A stretch of DNA of 64,000 nt from Bacteriovoracaceae bacterium UBA3083 (GCA_002366565.1 DFBJ01000012.1:124001-188000); one strand, 5' to 3'. Numbered from the stretch's first letter, positions 34,605-44,432 are shown. Notes: generated from the sequence alone by a model not told the origin. Made by a program: numbers and translations.

Positions 34605-36950
34605 ATGATGATGATAAAGTTTAGTGGAAATAGATTTAATTTGCAGCTGATAACATTGCTTATCTTTCTGTCCTCTTGCTCATTAGTTGAGAATAAAACT
34701 ACAGATTTTGGAAGGACGCCTTCTAGTTTTTCTTTAAGTAGCTGTCGAGATAAAGTTAAGCATTTTTTTAGATCTAAAGAAGTTAGTGAAAAGAGTTACT
34801 TTTCACTTTTTCAAGATAAGGTAATTATCGCCCTGAAAGGAAAAGTATTTAAAAAAAGGTCAGAAGTTCTCAGAAGACGAAATCATCAGGCCCTATTTGA
34901 AACTTTTTTGCCAAAAGATGGACTAACGGAATACATAAGCGAAGAAGAACTATCTTTATTCAGTAACAAACTTTTTGACAAGTTTTCAAAGATAGAGTCT
35001 CTCAGATTATTACATCTAGTATTAGATGATCTTAATATGCTTGCAATTGGTAAATCCATTGATGTTTCTCATGAACAGAAATCTTTACAGAAGAAACTTG
35101 TCAAAGATGAGAAGAAGCGAATTCAAGACTTTATTGATAAGACAAATAATATTAGTTTTTTTAGAATGAAAAGAAATGAGAGAGAAGACTTTTTAACCTT
35201 ACTGCAGCAATCTGAAGTCTCTTCTCGAAGGAAGTTAGCAAAGCAGATTAGAATGGTATATCTTGCAAGTATTTATGATTCACCATTAGGCAATAAAATT
35301 ACAGGCTATAAAGCTCCTAAGAAAGTTGTAGATAATATCAGCAGGTATTTAGAGCTAAATACTCCTCACTTCAAACCAAGTAGGGTTAACTTTGATAAAG
35401 CAACTAATACACTAAGAGATAAAAATAATAAAAAATTTGATTATATTGTTGTTGGTTCTGGACCTGCTGGATCACTCATTGCAAGTGAGCTAAGGGCCAA
35501 GGGAAAGTCTGTCCTTTTAGTTGAACAAGGTTCATTTTTTGTTCCTGGTGCACTTGAGACAAGAAAGTATTCAAACTTTAGAGAGGCTAGCGGACAAAGA
35601 TTTAGTGATGATGGTTCTATTATCTTTAGGAATGGCCAAGTTACTGGTGGTGGCTCGGCGGTAAATATTGACCTAGCTTTTTCTCCGGAACTAGGGGCCA
35701 TTCAGAGTAAGATAAAGAAATGGAGGGATAATGGTCATATTGATAATGAACAATTTGAACTTGATAAAGTTAAGTCTGCTTACCAGTGGGTAAAAGATAA
35801 GGTCGGGACACGTACCCCTAGTAAGAACGAAATTAATAGAAATAATCAAGTTCTTTATCAAGGTGCGATTTTGAATGGTGATTCTCCAAAGCTTTATGAT
35901 TTAAATACTTTTTCTCCTGAAGATGGTGAAGGAATGATAACTAGAAAGAAGAGCTCAGTGGAAGCATTCTTAATACCTGCGTTGAATGACCTAAAGAATC
36001 CTCTTGAATTTATACCTGATGCAACCGTCGAGAGAGTAGTATTTGCTAAAGATGGAACTAATGTAAATGGTATTGAGATGGTTGTAAAAAAGTCATGGCA
36101 ACAGAGTGGAATAATCGCTGATCCAACTAATATGAATTTGCCACTTAATACAAAAATATTGGTAGAAGCTGAGAATGTAATTTTAAGTGCTGGGTCTATC
36201 GGAAGTCCGACTCTTTTAACTAAGTCTGGAGTGTCAAATGATAATATAGGTTCACATATCGTTGGTCATCCGTCGATTCCTCTTATAGGAGAGTTTGATA
36301 AAAATATTAATATTTCTAAAGGAACTCCATCAACTGTATTCCTAGATAAGCCAGGCTATATTTTAGAGTCTACCTCAGCTAGCCCAGCTTATGGCGCTGT
36401 TATGATTCCTGGATCAGGGCAAGATGTATTTGATAATCTGAAAAACTATCAGAAAATGGCAGGCTTTGGTGTCATGCTAGTAGACGATTCTAAAAGAGCG
36501 AATAGGGTATATTTAGATTCACATGGTAAACCTCAAATTAGTTATGAATTAACAAAAAGTGATAAGGAAAGGTTTAGAGCTGCTGTTGTAGATGCTGTTA
36601 GGATAATGTTCAAGGCAGGAGCTAAAAAAGTAATTATTCCAACTAATGAAAATATTCTTGGGCGTGGAGTTGGAAGTAAGGCATATATCACAAGTATAGA
36701 AGAGGCCGATAAAATTATTGATAATCTACACTTTGTTCCGAATAAAACTATTATTACTTCTGCTCACCTACAAAGTAGTGCTCGTATGGGGTCATCAGCT
36801 TCAAATAGCGTGGTTAATTATGATCAAAAAGTCTGGGGGAAAGAGGGGCTTTACGTCGCAGATAGTTCTATACACCCAACGTCAGTTGGAGCAAATCCTA
36901 TGCAATCAATCTATACTTTTGCTAAACTATTTGTTGATAAGATTGAATAG
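34605..36950 (+). CDS. Lipoprotein GMC-type FAD oxidoreductase with helical N-terminal extension
   Basis: 781 residues. Lipobox LSSC with Cys25 suggests an outer-membrane lipoprotein. Residues 30-280 form a charged helical domain not usual in the family. FAD-binding GSGPAG is at 284-289, followed by the GGGSAVN segment, and the C-terminus has SAHLQSSARMG...GLYVADSSIHPTSVGANP, the GMC (glucose-methanol-choline/cholesterol oxidase) signature with active-site His and Asn. It probably oxidises an alcohol or sterol-like compound in the envelope. An FAD enzyme anchored as a lipoprotein with an extra 250 residues is unusual. Substrate unknown. Confidence 0.85.
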   Translation: MMMIKFSGNRFNLQLITLLIFLSSCSLVENKTTDFGRTPSSFSLSSCRDKVKHFFRSKEVSEKSYFSLFQDKVIIALKGKVFKKRSEVLRRRNHQALFETFLPKDGLTEYISEEELSLFSNKLFDKFSKIESLRLLHLVLDDLNMLAIGKSIDVSHEQKSLQKKLVKDEKKRIQDFIDKTNNISFFRMKRNEREDFLTLLQQSEVSSRRKLAKQIRMVYLASIYDSPLGNKITGYKAPKKVVDNISRYLELNTPHFKPSRVNFDKATNTLRDKNNKKFDYIVVGSGPAGSLIASELRAKGKSVLLVEQGSFFVPGALETRKYSNFREASGQRFSDDGSIIFRNGQVTGGGSAVNIDLAFSPELGAIQSKIKKWRDNGHIDNEQFELDKVKSAYQWVKDKVGTRTPSKNEINRNNQVLYQGAILNGDSPKLYDLNTFSPEDGEGMITRKKSSVEAFLIPALNDLKNPLEFIPDATVERVVFAKDGTNVNGIEMVVKKSWQQSGIIADPTNMNLPLNTKILVEAENVILSAGSIGSPTLLTKSGVSNDNIGSHIVGHPSIPLIGEFDKNINISKGTPSTVFLDKPGYILESTSASPAYGAVMIPGSGQDVFDNLKNYQKMAGFGVMLVDDSKRANRVYLDSHGKPQISYELTKSDKERFRAAVVDAVRIMFKAGAKKVIIPTNENILGRGVGSKAYITSIEEADKIIDNLHFVPNKTIITSAHLQSSARMGSSASNSVVNYDQKVWGKEGLYVADSSIHPTSVGANPMQSIYTFAKLFVDKIE

Positions 36951-37324
36951 TGTTTTTATTATATAAAAAGAAGAGATACTCTAAACACGGTTTAATTTAA
37001 AACTATTAGTTAGCATTTCTTGCAAGCACACACCTTAAAAAAATAGAAAATTTATCTTTAATAGTTTCTTTAAGCTTCACTCTAGACTATGTGGACTAAC
37101 AGGATCTTAGTGAGAGTTCTTAACTATAGTGACAGGTATGTTGCTCCTTGTCAGGATGTACTTTCTAAATAGAAGGTATTAGTACATTAGTGAATGTACT
37201 GAGTCTCTCTTGAGTGTATGTTGCTGTGTAAATAGTATAAAGGTATTTTATTTTACATGCGACTTTCTAATTGTTGTCCTATAACCCTTTCTAGGTATTA
37301 AAAGTTATTCTCGGGGGGGAAATT
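36951..37324. other. Intergenic region, no gene recognised
   Basis: 374 nt of AT-rich DNA. The one clear element is the perfect hairpin at 37181-37200. No credible coding sequence was found. Confidence 0.4.
37181..37200. promoter_or_regulatory. Perfect 8-bp inverted repeat, candidate operator or RNA hairpin
   Basis: AGTACATT, loop AGTG, AATGTACT, about 125 nt before the start of the next gene. No U-tract, so it is not a terminator. Confidence 0.35.
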
Positions 37325-37759
37325 ATGAAGAATTTATTACTAGCTTTAACTCTTTTATCTTCAGTTGCTACGTTAGCAAAATCAAGTTTTAAAGTGGATG
37401 ATCTTGTTGGAGCTTATTCAGTATCAGGTGTTGATGTTCCTTATAGTGCAACAGTAACTCTTTCTAAAAAAATGGGACTACCAGTTGTGGAGTTTGTAGA
37501 AGAAGGTGAAACAGACTTTAGTTGCAAGGGTGTTTACTCAGTTTCTTATGGAAACCAAGTTGATTTATCTATGTACTGTGGTGATTTAACATTTGCAGAA
37601 GCTTATCAAAAGCTGATGAATGATGTTGAGCCAGACTTTACTCAAAATATTAACTTAGAAAACGTAACAGCAGCTCAAGCTAATAGCTCTTTTGTAGCTC
37701 CTGTTAAGAGTTCACTATTTGATAATATTCCATTTAAGTTTAAGTTTACAAAAAAATAA
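37325..37759 (+). CDS. Small exported protein
   Basis: 144 residues with signal peptide MKNLLLALTLLSSVATLA and a very strong GGGGGG ribosome tract. The mature part begins 'SFKVDDLVGAYSVSG', has two Cys (FSCKGV, MYCGDL) that may pair, and looks like a small beta barrel. No family recognised. It is another single-gene unit with long upstream DNA and a strong terminator. Confidence 0.7.
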   Translation: MKNLLLALTLLSSVATLAKSSFKVDDLVGAYSVSGVDVPYSATVTLSKKMGLPVVEFVEEGETDFSCKGVYSVSYGNQVDLSMYCGDLTFAEAYQKLMNDVEPDFTQNINLENVTAAQANSSFVAPVKSSLFDNIPFKFKFTKK

Positions 37760-37760
37760 A

Positions 37761-37790
37761 AAAAAGGGACCTTTACTAGGTCCCTTTTTC
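37761..37790. terminator. Strong bidirectional terminator
   Basis: AAAGGGACCT (37763-37772) pairs with AGGTCCCTTT (37778-37787), loop TTTAC-sized, flanked by A-run and T-run, serving both convergent genes. Confidence 0.92.
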
Positions 37791-37812
37791 TTTCTAAACT
37801 TTTATAGTCTAA

Positions 37813-38934
37813 TTATAATTTTCTTCTCAATCTATCTCTGAAAACTTCTAATTTATTATCTTTTTTTTCGTTCAATTTTAAGTAGTGGCGTACTCTCTTT
37901 CCAAGATTTAGAGATAGAAGATCAACCTTCCAATCTGGAATATCATCTTGATAGAGATTTTCGTAGAGAAAGGCCAGCGCCTGAACTCTTGCTTTATTTC
38001 CAATAATACCTTGAGTTAAATATCCCCAGAAATGGTATTGAAGGCCTGGAACATCTCTTCCTTCCACAAGCCTTTCGACTTTATAAGAAACAACTGAAGA
38101 GTTTCCTCTGTTTACTGTGAGTGCGTCCCCACTCATGATCCAAGGGATTACACCTAAAGCTACAATTGGATCCCCGTAAATTTCTATAGACTTTTCAAAA
38201 AGCCTTTCTGGTGTAACAGAGAAGTTGTCCTGCTCTAATAGCCACATAAAAAGTGGTGATGAGAAGTGATTATATCTTTGTGATTCATATACAAATCTTC
38301 GAAATGTTTTATGTTTTGGATTTCCGATAACTAGCTTGTAACGATTCTTCTCTTTTATATTTTTACCTTTTTGCTCTATAGGCATCCCGTCCTCATCAAG
38401 GTATGGGAATGTATAGTTTGCCACTGTAGGGAGATTCTCTTCAATTTGTTGACGTAGGTCGTCTTCTTCTCTTAATTGAAATTTTGGCGTGTCTCCATTT
38501 AAGTAGTCAACATGTCTCTTTCTTGCCAAGTGAATAAAGGAAGCAAAGTGGTTCTCTGTTGACTCTTTTAACTCCATCATTGGATTACCATATAGAATGA
38601 AAGCATTTTGAAGATAGTATTCTGATCTATCCATCGGAAAGCCAGGCATCCCTGTTACTCTCTCTATAAATCTTGGTAGAGAAACGCCTGCAGGAATTGG
38701 GTAGGCATCAACCCAAGGATTAATATCTTTTCTTAGAATATTCATTATTTCTTTTTTAAAGTCTGTTCTTGTCTTGTCTGGATAGGCCTCGATGATGGAA
38801 GTCGCAATTGTTTTAGCAAATGCATCCATTCTATCTTTTTTAAGATACACCTCTGTTGCATATGTCGATAGACCTGTCAGGAGCACTAGAGTAGAAATCG
38901 TTAATTTTTTTACAATGAACTTCTTTAAATACAT
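37813..38934 (-). CDS. Exported protein of unknown function
   Basis: 373 residues with an N-terminal signal segment (KKLTISTLVLLTGLSTYA). The mature protein is helical and lacks Cys; it has many aromatic and basic residues, with 'NHFASFIHLARKRHVDYL' and 'YHFWGYLTQGIIGNKARVQ' as the most distinctive stretches. It could be membrane-peripheral. No family recognised. GGGAT ribosome site before the ATG. Confidence 0.7.
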   Translation of the reverse strand: MYLKKFIVKKLTISTLVLLTGLSTYATEVYLKKDRMDAFAKTIATSIIEAYPDKTRTDFKKEIMNILRKDINPWVDAYPIPAGVSLPRFIERVTGMPGFPMDRSEYYLQNAFILYGNPMMELKESTENHFASFIHLARKRHVDYLNGDTPKFQLREEDDLRQQIEENLPTVANYTFPYLDEDGMPIEQKGKNIKEKNRYKLVIGNPKHKTFRRFVYESQRYNHFSSPLFMWLLEQDNFSVTPERLFEKSIEIYGDPIVALGVIPWIMSGDALTVNRGNSSVVSYKVERLVEGRDVPGLQYHFWGYLTQGIIGNKARVQALAFLYENLYQDDIPDWKVDLLSLNLGKRVRHYLKLNEKKDNKLEVFRDRLRRKL

Positions 38935-39180
38935 AGCTTATCCCAATACATAGAGGTTGTAGTTTTTATTTATTGTTTCAATTCATTTAATTTTATCTGA
39001 AGTCTTCACTTGAAATAGTGATTTTGAATTTTTTACTATTGGTGTCTATTTTGTATACGTCTCTGTCGAATAAGAACCCCTTTTGATAAATTGAAACGTT
39101 TTTGTATTTTAAACTCAGTTAGAAGACATAAGTGGCTTAAATCAGTTTTCATAATATGTGGAATAGCTTAAAGTATTTGA

Positions 39181-40281
39181 ATGTATAAATACATCTATTC
39201 ACTATTCATACTTTTCATTTCTTATGAATGTTTTGGATTAGGATTGACTCATATGGTTAAACCTAATTCAAACTTTATTACTGTCTCAAGTCAAAACAGT
39301 TGTTCTACATTCAAGGGGATTGCTGGTTCTGTTCAGTGTAATCCAGCGTTGTTTCCTTTTATGGATTTGGCGACACTTCAGTTTCAAAGTATTGGGAAGG
39401 CCGAGGGGGACTCGGTTGATGCTGGTAGAAAGCTAATTTTTGATCCTATTAGTAAAGAATTCTTAGAATCTCTCTTTTCTGAAAATAGTCTTATTTCATT
39501 TAATTTTGATTCTAACATAAATTTTTATACTAATTACTTTCTAGTCACATATTCTCCTTACTACTTAATTGGAGATGTTTATATTCTGAATCCTGCTTTT
39601 CCTGAGATATCTATGTTTTTAAATAAACAATCCTCTTTAAAGATGACTTCAGGTTATGACCTTTCTGAATACACTCCATTTGAAGGAGACATATTTTCAG
39701 TAGGTATGAGTTTATTTCGTCGCAGTAGAGAGGTATTTGCAGGAAGTATATTACTTACTGATTTTGCCCAAGATGATGATGGTATTGTTGAGTTTGAAGA
39801 CAAAAGTGAACTTGGAACTGATATTGGGTTCTTTTATGAGAGTTCTTCAAGTTTTCTATCTCCTAAGATATCTCTTCAGGCCAAGAATTTATTTACTTTA
39901 AGCAAGGTAAATAACTCAAGACTCGATTCAAGTTCTGACTTAGAAACATTTTTAATCTTTGAACCATACTCTCAATTAGGACTAGGTAGTTCTTATCTTT
40001 CTAGTTTTGGAGAGATATATGTAGGCATGGAGTTTCCGTTTGATGGAGTTTTTGAATCTATCTATATCGATTATATAAGTGGAAGTATTAACTATAGCCT
40101 TAACTCCTTTATGGGAACAATTGGTATTTCTAAATACTTTAAAACCTTGGGGTTATACTTTACTTCAGATCTAGGAAGTGTCGGTATTATTTACTCCAAT
40201 GAGAATGAATTGGCCGGAAAAAATATTGATCACTTAGAAACTCAAAACTCGATTTATATACAACTTGATATAAAGCTATGA
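39181..40281 (+). CDS. Predicted outer-membrane beta-barrel protein
   Basis: 366 residues with a signal peptide ending near YECFG. From about residue 100 the sequence alternates hydrophobic and polar residues with aromatic belts and Gly/Ser/Asp turns (for example FYTNYFLVTYSPYYLIG, SINYSLNSFMGTIGIS), and it ends in a strand with terminal 'SIYIQLDIKL', consistent with a barrel. Two Cys near the N-terminus. Overlaps the next gene by 4 nt (ATGA), so the two are translationally coupled. No family recognised. Confidence 0.7.
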   Translation: MYKYIYSLFILFISYECFGLGLTHMVKPNSNFITVSSQNSCSTFKGIAGSVQCNPALFPFMDLATLQFQSIGKAEGDSVDAGRKLIFDPISKEFLESLFSENSLISFNFDSNINFYTNYFLVTYSPYYLIGDVYILNPAFPEISMFLNKQSSLKMTSGYDLSEYTPFEGDIFSVGMSLFRRSREVFAGSILLTDFAQDDDGIVEFEDKSELGTDIGFFYESSSSFLSPKISLQAKNLFTLSKVNNSRLDSSSDLETFLIFEPYSQLGLGSSYLSSFGEIYVGMEFPFDGVFESIYIDYISGSINYSLNSFMGTIGISKYFKTLGLYFTSDLGSVGIIYSNENELAGKNIDHLETQNSIYIQLDIKL

Positions 40282-40934
40282 AAATAATTATACTGACTCT
40301 CTCTATTCTATTCTCACTAAATTCTTCTTTTGGAAAAGAGAAACTCAGGTCTTATAAGTTTTTTAAGAAGCATGCTCTCTCTGAGAAACCAAAGTATAGA
40401 TATAATGAATATGAAGGTATTATTAGTGGTGCCTCAGCACTTCTTATTGGGAATGTTGGCTATTTTACAACTGACAGTAAGTCTATGAAGCTTACTTATA
40501 GTTTGGTTCAAACGATTGGTTTCTTAAATATTGGTAAAGGTGTCTATGACTTCTACCGACCTCAAGTATATGCTGAGCAATATAAGCTTTTAAGAGGCTA
40601 TAAGAAGTCATCAAAAGCAAATACTGTTGAATACTTCTCTCACGGAATTATAAAAAATATTGCTCTCGAGGATCGTGCAAAAAGACTTTCTGTTTTATAC
40701 ACTTCCTCGTTACTTGCCGGTCAGTATCTTCTTAACATTATTGGAGATAAGCTTCGTGGTGATGAAAATTCTCAACTAAATAATATCTACTATTTCCTTG
40801 CTGGAGTTAATACTGTCGCTGCTGCGTACTCTTATTTTAGTAGAAGTATTTATGAGGAACATTATTATTCAGTCACTCCTGTCATTATCCCTTCATCTAA
40901 AATCATTGGCTTACAGGCTTCTTTCCAGTTCTAG
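40278..40934 (+). CDS. Exported or membrane protein coupled to the beta-barrel gene
   Basis: 218 residues beginning with a signal peptide (MKIIILTLSILFSLNSSFG). Two or three further hydrophobic stretches (ISGASALLIGNVGYFTT; LAGVNTVAAAYSYF) suggest membrane segments. The C-terminal 'VIIPSSKIIGLQASFQF' ends in Phe, as outer-membrane strands often do, so a small barrel or membrane-associated protein is possible. Starts inside the preceding stop. No family recognised. Confidence 0.65.
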   Translation: MKIIILTLSILFSLNSSFGKEKLRSYKFFKKHALSEKPKYRYNEYEGIISGASALLIGNVGYFTTDSKSMKLTYSLVQTIGFLNIGKGVYDFYRPQVYAEQYKLLRGYKKSSKANTVEYFSHGIIKNIALEDRAKRLSVLYTSSLLAGQYLLNIIGDKLRGDENSQLNNIYYFLAGVNTVAAAYSYFSRSIYEEHYYSVTPVIIPSSKIIGLQASFQF

Positions 40935-41006
40935 TATATGGCATATATCTTGCTTCATTTAGTAGTACATTAGCTTTTAATTTTGTTCTACTAAGGGAAT
41001 TCTTTC

Positions 41007-42563
41007 ATGAAGTGTCTAAAAACTATACAGATGTTTACGATTGTACGTAATACAAAACTTGTACTTTTCTCTCTGTTTGTGCTTTTCTCGGTTGCTTGTA
41101 AGAAAAAGGAAGTTAATGCAGACGCATCCATAGAGACTCAAAATGATATTATTCAACTATTAAATAGTAAAGACTCTCAGTCAGCTCTTGTGGCCATCGA
41201 TGAGGCCCTTATTGATAACCCTGATAACTCTGATCTATTATTTTATAAAGCTTCCGCACTTGCTATGGAATCTGGGATTGATTTACTCGCACTTTACCCA
41301 GTTCTTCAAATTAAGTTTTTTCATGAGTCTGTATACAATTGGGATAATTTAAAGAAGTACGAAAATCCATATAAGAAATTTTTTAATATTGGACAAGTAA
41401 ATGTTCAGATCGATATCAATGAAAAACTAAAGAAGAAGATTAATGAATCTCTTGCAGAACTTAAAGAAGATTTTCAGAGTTTTGATTACGAAAATGTAGA
41501 GAACTATTTTCTTCTCTTTGAAGTCCTTAATAGTCGTATTCTTGATAATAAATTCGATATTGATCCTGCTTCGAAGGAATTAATTCTACAGTATATTGAA
41601 AATTTTGATAAATATAGAGAGCTTTATGCTCAGATTGAAAAGCGCCTTAGGACTAAATTGGCCTTAGCTAAAGAAGAGTTTAAAGACTATGAAGAAGAGT
41701 ATAGAAGAAAAATAAGTGATGAATTTAACTCATCACTTATGCAAGCGAGTGAGATAAGTAATAACTCTTATGATTATGATCATTACGATAATGATATTGA
41801 TTATATCTCTGCGACAAATGATGATACGGAACAATCAAACCAAAGCGATAGTGTTGAAAATGTTGAACAGTCTGCTAAGAGTGAAGTAAGTAGTTCTTTA
41901 GATGAAAATTCCATCGATAGTTTATTAGATGAAATGATTTACTTACAAGGAAAGGCATATCAGTCTAGTCACGCAATTAATACGGCCCTAAGTCAAAGTA
42001 CTGGAGAGTCTCTAGAGGGGACTTCTGTTATTAACGATGAGGAATCAACTCAAGTTAATATTAGTCTTGATGTGATTAAAAAGAATGCGATGAAGTTTAT
42101 CTGGGGAGTATATATAGGGCTGCCTCTAATGACATCACTTCCTGTTGTAGAAGATGATTCTTTTGATAACCTAGATGAAGCATTATCAATATTGAATAAT
42201 ATTAGATCTAAAAAAGATCATCTCTATAAGAAGTCGTCTAGTTACATGTCTTTTTTATCTGCAATCTCTTTTCTTTCAATTGTTAAGAAATCTCTTCTGG
42301 TTGAGCAGGTGATAGATCCATTGAGTTTTATTTGTAACTTCAATCAAGAACATATCTTTAATTCGTATCATAGAATTCATAGTTATATTAATTACTTCAT
42401 GATGAGCTCTACGAATTATAAATTCTCGAATAAGTACTTTTCAGAATTTTCAAAATTCTCAAAAAGTATAGAGGACGGACAAGGTAATTTGTCTCTTGAT
42501 GCTGTTAATGTCATTGATGAATCTGTAAATCGCGCCAAAAGTAATGTGTGTGATGTTTACTAG
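41007..42563 (+). CDS. Large lipoprotein of unknown function, helical N-terminal part
   Basis: 518 residues. The hydrophobic segment ends in FSVACKKK with a lipobox Cys at about residue 31. Residues 45-90 look like a pair of TPR-type helices (SALVAIDEALIDNPDNSDLLFYKASALAM). A charged coiled-coil-like region near 140-235 is followed by an Asp/Ser-rich low-complexity stretch and a helical C-terminal domain. Probably a periplasmic scaffold. It starts 70 nt after the two coupled envelope genes and may belong to the same unit. Confidence 0.65.
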   Translation: MKCLKTIQMFTIVRNTKLVLFSLFVLFSVACKKKEVNADASIETQNDIIQLLNSKDSQSALVAIDEALIDNPDNSDLLFYKASALAMESGIDLLALYPVLQIKFFHESVYNWDNLKKYENPYKKFFNIGQVNVQIDINEKLKKKINESLAELKEDFQSFDYENVENYFLLFEVLNSRILDNKFDIDPASKELILQYIENFDKYRELYAQIEKRLRTKLALAKEEFKDYEEEYRRKISDEFNSSLMQASEISNNSYDYDHYDNDIDYISATNDDTEQSNQSDSVENVEQSAKSEVSSSLDENSIDSLLDEMIYLQGKAYQSSHAINTALSQSTGESLEGTSVINDEESTQVNISLDVIKKNAMKFIWGVYIGLPLMTSLPVVEDDSFDNLDEALSILNNIRSKKDHLYKKSSSYMSFLSAISFLSIVKKSLLVEQVIDPLSFICNFNQEHIFNSYHRIHSYINYFMMSSTNYKFSNKYFSEFSKFSKSIEDGQGNLSLDAVNVIDESVNRAKSNVCDVY

Positions 42564-42604
42564 TTAAGTCGTCTTTTTGTTGTACTAGGTGAAGTTTAGA
42601 AGTT

Positions 42605-43906
42605 TTACTTTGAGTCTTCACTTCTGTTACTAACTTTATCTCCAAAGCTTGGGAGCTCATCCCAAGAAGTAGTATATCTTGGAGACTTAAAGGCCCTATT
42701 CATTCTCCAGGCATGGTCATCAACTCCACAGGCGGCAAGTTTTATGCTGGAATCACCCTCTAAAGAGTTTATTTTATCCATTGTATTCATAAGAGTAATA
42801 TCTCTAAGTGTATCTGTTGGAGAGAAGAAGTCTATTTGAAGCTCATCACTACTGTGAAAGTTTGATAGCTTTACTCCGGCCTTCTTATACTCGTAGCCGT
42901 CTCTAAAACTTTCTTCTAGAAGCTCAAAAGCGACTCTTATAAGCTTTCTGGTATCTCCTGTAGGGTTATTTAGCTTATCTCTTTGATAGAGGTAGAACTG
43001 AGGAGAGTCTGTGTGAGGATTTGTTCTTGCAAATACTGCGATCTCTGTACACATGGAGTTTTGAGAACGTAGTTTTTCAGCAGCATCACTAATATAAGTA
43101 GCTATAGATTCTTTTAGAGTTTGGAGAGTGATCACGCTCTTTCCAAAAGTTCGTGAACACATAATCTCTTTCTTACTTTCCACATCAAAATCTAATGGAA
43201 AACAACTGATGCCCATAAGTTCATGCTTTATTTGAAGTCCTACTTTTGTAAATATCCTCTGAATCAATTTCTCATCTTTAAATATCTTAAAGTCATAGGC
43301 AGTCTTTATCCCTAGGTTTCTAAGCTTAAGTGCACTCGCACTTCCTACGCCCCAGATATTTTCCACAGGACTCATCTTCATTGCTACATCTTGCCATTTC
43401 GGATCTGTAAGATCGACAACACCGTTGGCCTTGATGGACTTTTTGGCAATTCCATTTGCTAGTTTCGCTAATACTTTAGTTGGAGCAATTCCCACTCCGA
43501 CAGGAATCCCTACGTGCTCTAAGATGATACTCTTTAGATGGTGTCCATGTTTGAGCTTATCTTTTATTCCGGAGAAGTCTGCAAAGGCCTCATCAACTGA
43601 ATAAACCTGAGTCTTTGGGCATTCTCTTATAATTGTATTCATGACTCTTTGAGAGATATTTGTATAGAGAGCAAAGTTACATGAGAAGACGGAAACATTA
43701 TTCTTTTCACAGAACCTTTTGATTTTAAAATAGGGGTCTCCCATTTTTATTCCCAATGCCTTGGCCTCGGTAGTTCTCGCTATAGCACATCCATCATTAT
43801 TGGAAAGAACAATTACAGGTTTGCCTTCTAATTCAGGGCGAAAGAGTCTCTCACATGAACAGTAAAAAGAGTTACAGTCTATAAGAGCAAAGGACTTCTC
43901 ACTCAT
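42605..43906 (-). CDS. umuC: DNA polymerase V catalytic subunit UmuC
   Basis: 433 residues. Y-family polymerase with the N-terminal FALIDCNSFYCSCE (metal ligand Asp10), the catalytic pair Asp105-Glu106 in VDEAFADF, thumb and little-finger regions, and the C-terminal DUF4113-like end. Length matches UmuC. With UmuD' it performs error-prone translesion synthesis during the SOS response. The start overlaps the stop of umuD by 4 nt, so the pair is one operon with the order umuD-umuC. Confidence 0.95.
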   Translation of the reverse strand: MSEKSFALIDCNSFYCSCERLFRPELEGKPVIVLSNNDGCAIARTTEAKALGIKMGDPYFKIKRFCEKNNVSVFSCNFALYTNISQRVMNTIIRECPKTQVYSVDEAFADFSGIKDKLKHGHHLKSIILEHVGIPVGVGIAPTKVLAKLANGIAKKSIKANGVVDLTDPKWQDVAMKMSPVENIWGVGSASALKLRNLGIKTAYDFKIFKDEKLIQRIFTKVGLQIKHELMGISCFPLDFDVESKKEIMCSRTFGKSVITLQTLKESIATYISDAAEKLRSQNSMCTEIAVFARTNPHTDSPQFYLYQRDKLNNPTGDTRKLIRVAFELLEESFRDGYEYKKAGVKLSNFHSSDELQIDFFSPTDTLRDITLMNTMDKINSLEGDSSIKLAACGVDDHAWRMNRAFKSPRYTTSWDELPSFGDKVSNRSEDSK

Positions 43907-44334
43907 TTTCTAAAATCTCTCGCAACACCTATTATTACACCAAAGATTTGGAGATCATCATCTTCACCAATGAGGATGTCGGGGTAGTCTTTATTGAGAG
44001 ATTGCAGTCGACATTCTTCACCTCTTTGGTAGAGCTTTTTACAAAGGGGGTTACCATTATAAAAGACTGCAATTAGAGATTGATCTAGCGCCTTATAAGA
44101 TCTATCAACAATAAGAATATCGCCAGTCTTAATTTCTGGAAGCATAGAATCTCCACTGGCCCTCACAAAGAAGGTCGACTCTTTGTTTTTCATGAACTTT
44201 TCATCAAGGGATAGATGCGCCTCAACGAAGTCTTCACTAATACCAAAGAGTCCGCAGGAGAGATCTCCAGAATAAAGTGGGAGAGAGTTCTCTTCATCAA
44301 TATTTTTAAGTTTAAAGACATGAGTTATGTTCAT
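43903..44334 (-). CDS. umuD: SOS mutagenesis protein UmuD (S24 self-cleaving)
   Basis: 143 residues. Self-cleavage site Cys27-Gly28 (SCGLFG), nucleophile Ser63 in SGDSM, general base Lys99 or Lys100 in CKKLY, in the order of UmuD and LexA C-terminal domains. RecA-stimulated cleavage yields UmuD', the partner of UmuC. The region upstream holds an 11-bp tandem repeat that may be the SOS operator. Confidence 0.95.
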   Translation of the reverse strand: MNITHVFKLKNIDEENSLPLYSGDLSCGLFGISEDFVEAHLSLDEKFMKNKESTFFVRASGDSMLPEIKTGDILIVDRSYKALDQSLIAVFYNGNPLCKKLYQRGEECRLQSLNKDYPDILIGEDDDLQIFGVIIGVARDFRK

Positions 44335-44351
44335 ATAAGGTATTATACACG

Positions 44352-44370
44352 TGCGTAAGTTATGCGTAAC
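44352..44370. promoter_or_regulatory. umuD: Candidate SOS operator upstream of umuDC
   Basis: TGCGTAA occurs at 44352-44358 and 44363-44369, one helical turn (11 bp) apart, and the second lies in the inverted repeat GTTA-N4-TAAC (44359-44370). It is 18 nt before the umuD start, a normal repressor position. It does not match the TTACN3GTAA box that I recall for Bdellovibrio LexA exactly, so the assignment is tentative. Confidence 0.4.
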
Positions 44371-44432
44371 TTCGTGACGCGTTAGGTAGATTTTTCCGTT
44401 AAAACAGTAGTTTAGGAGGTCTGTCGTAGATT

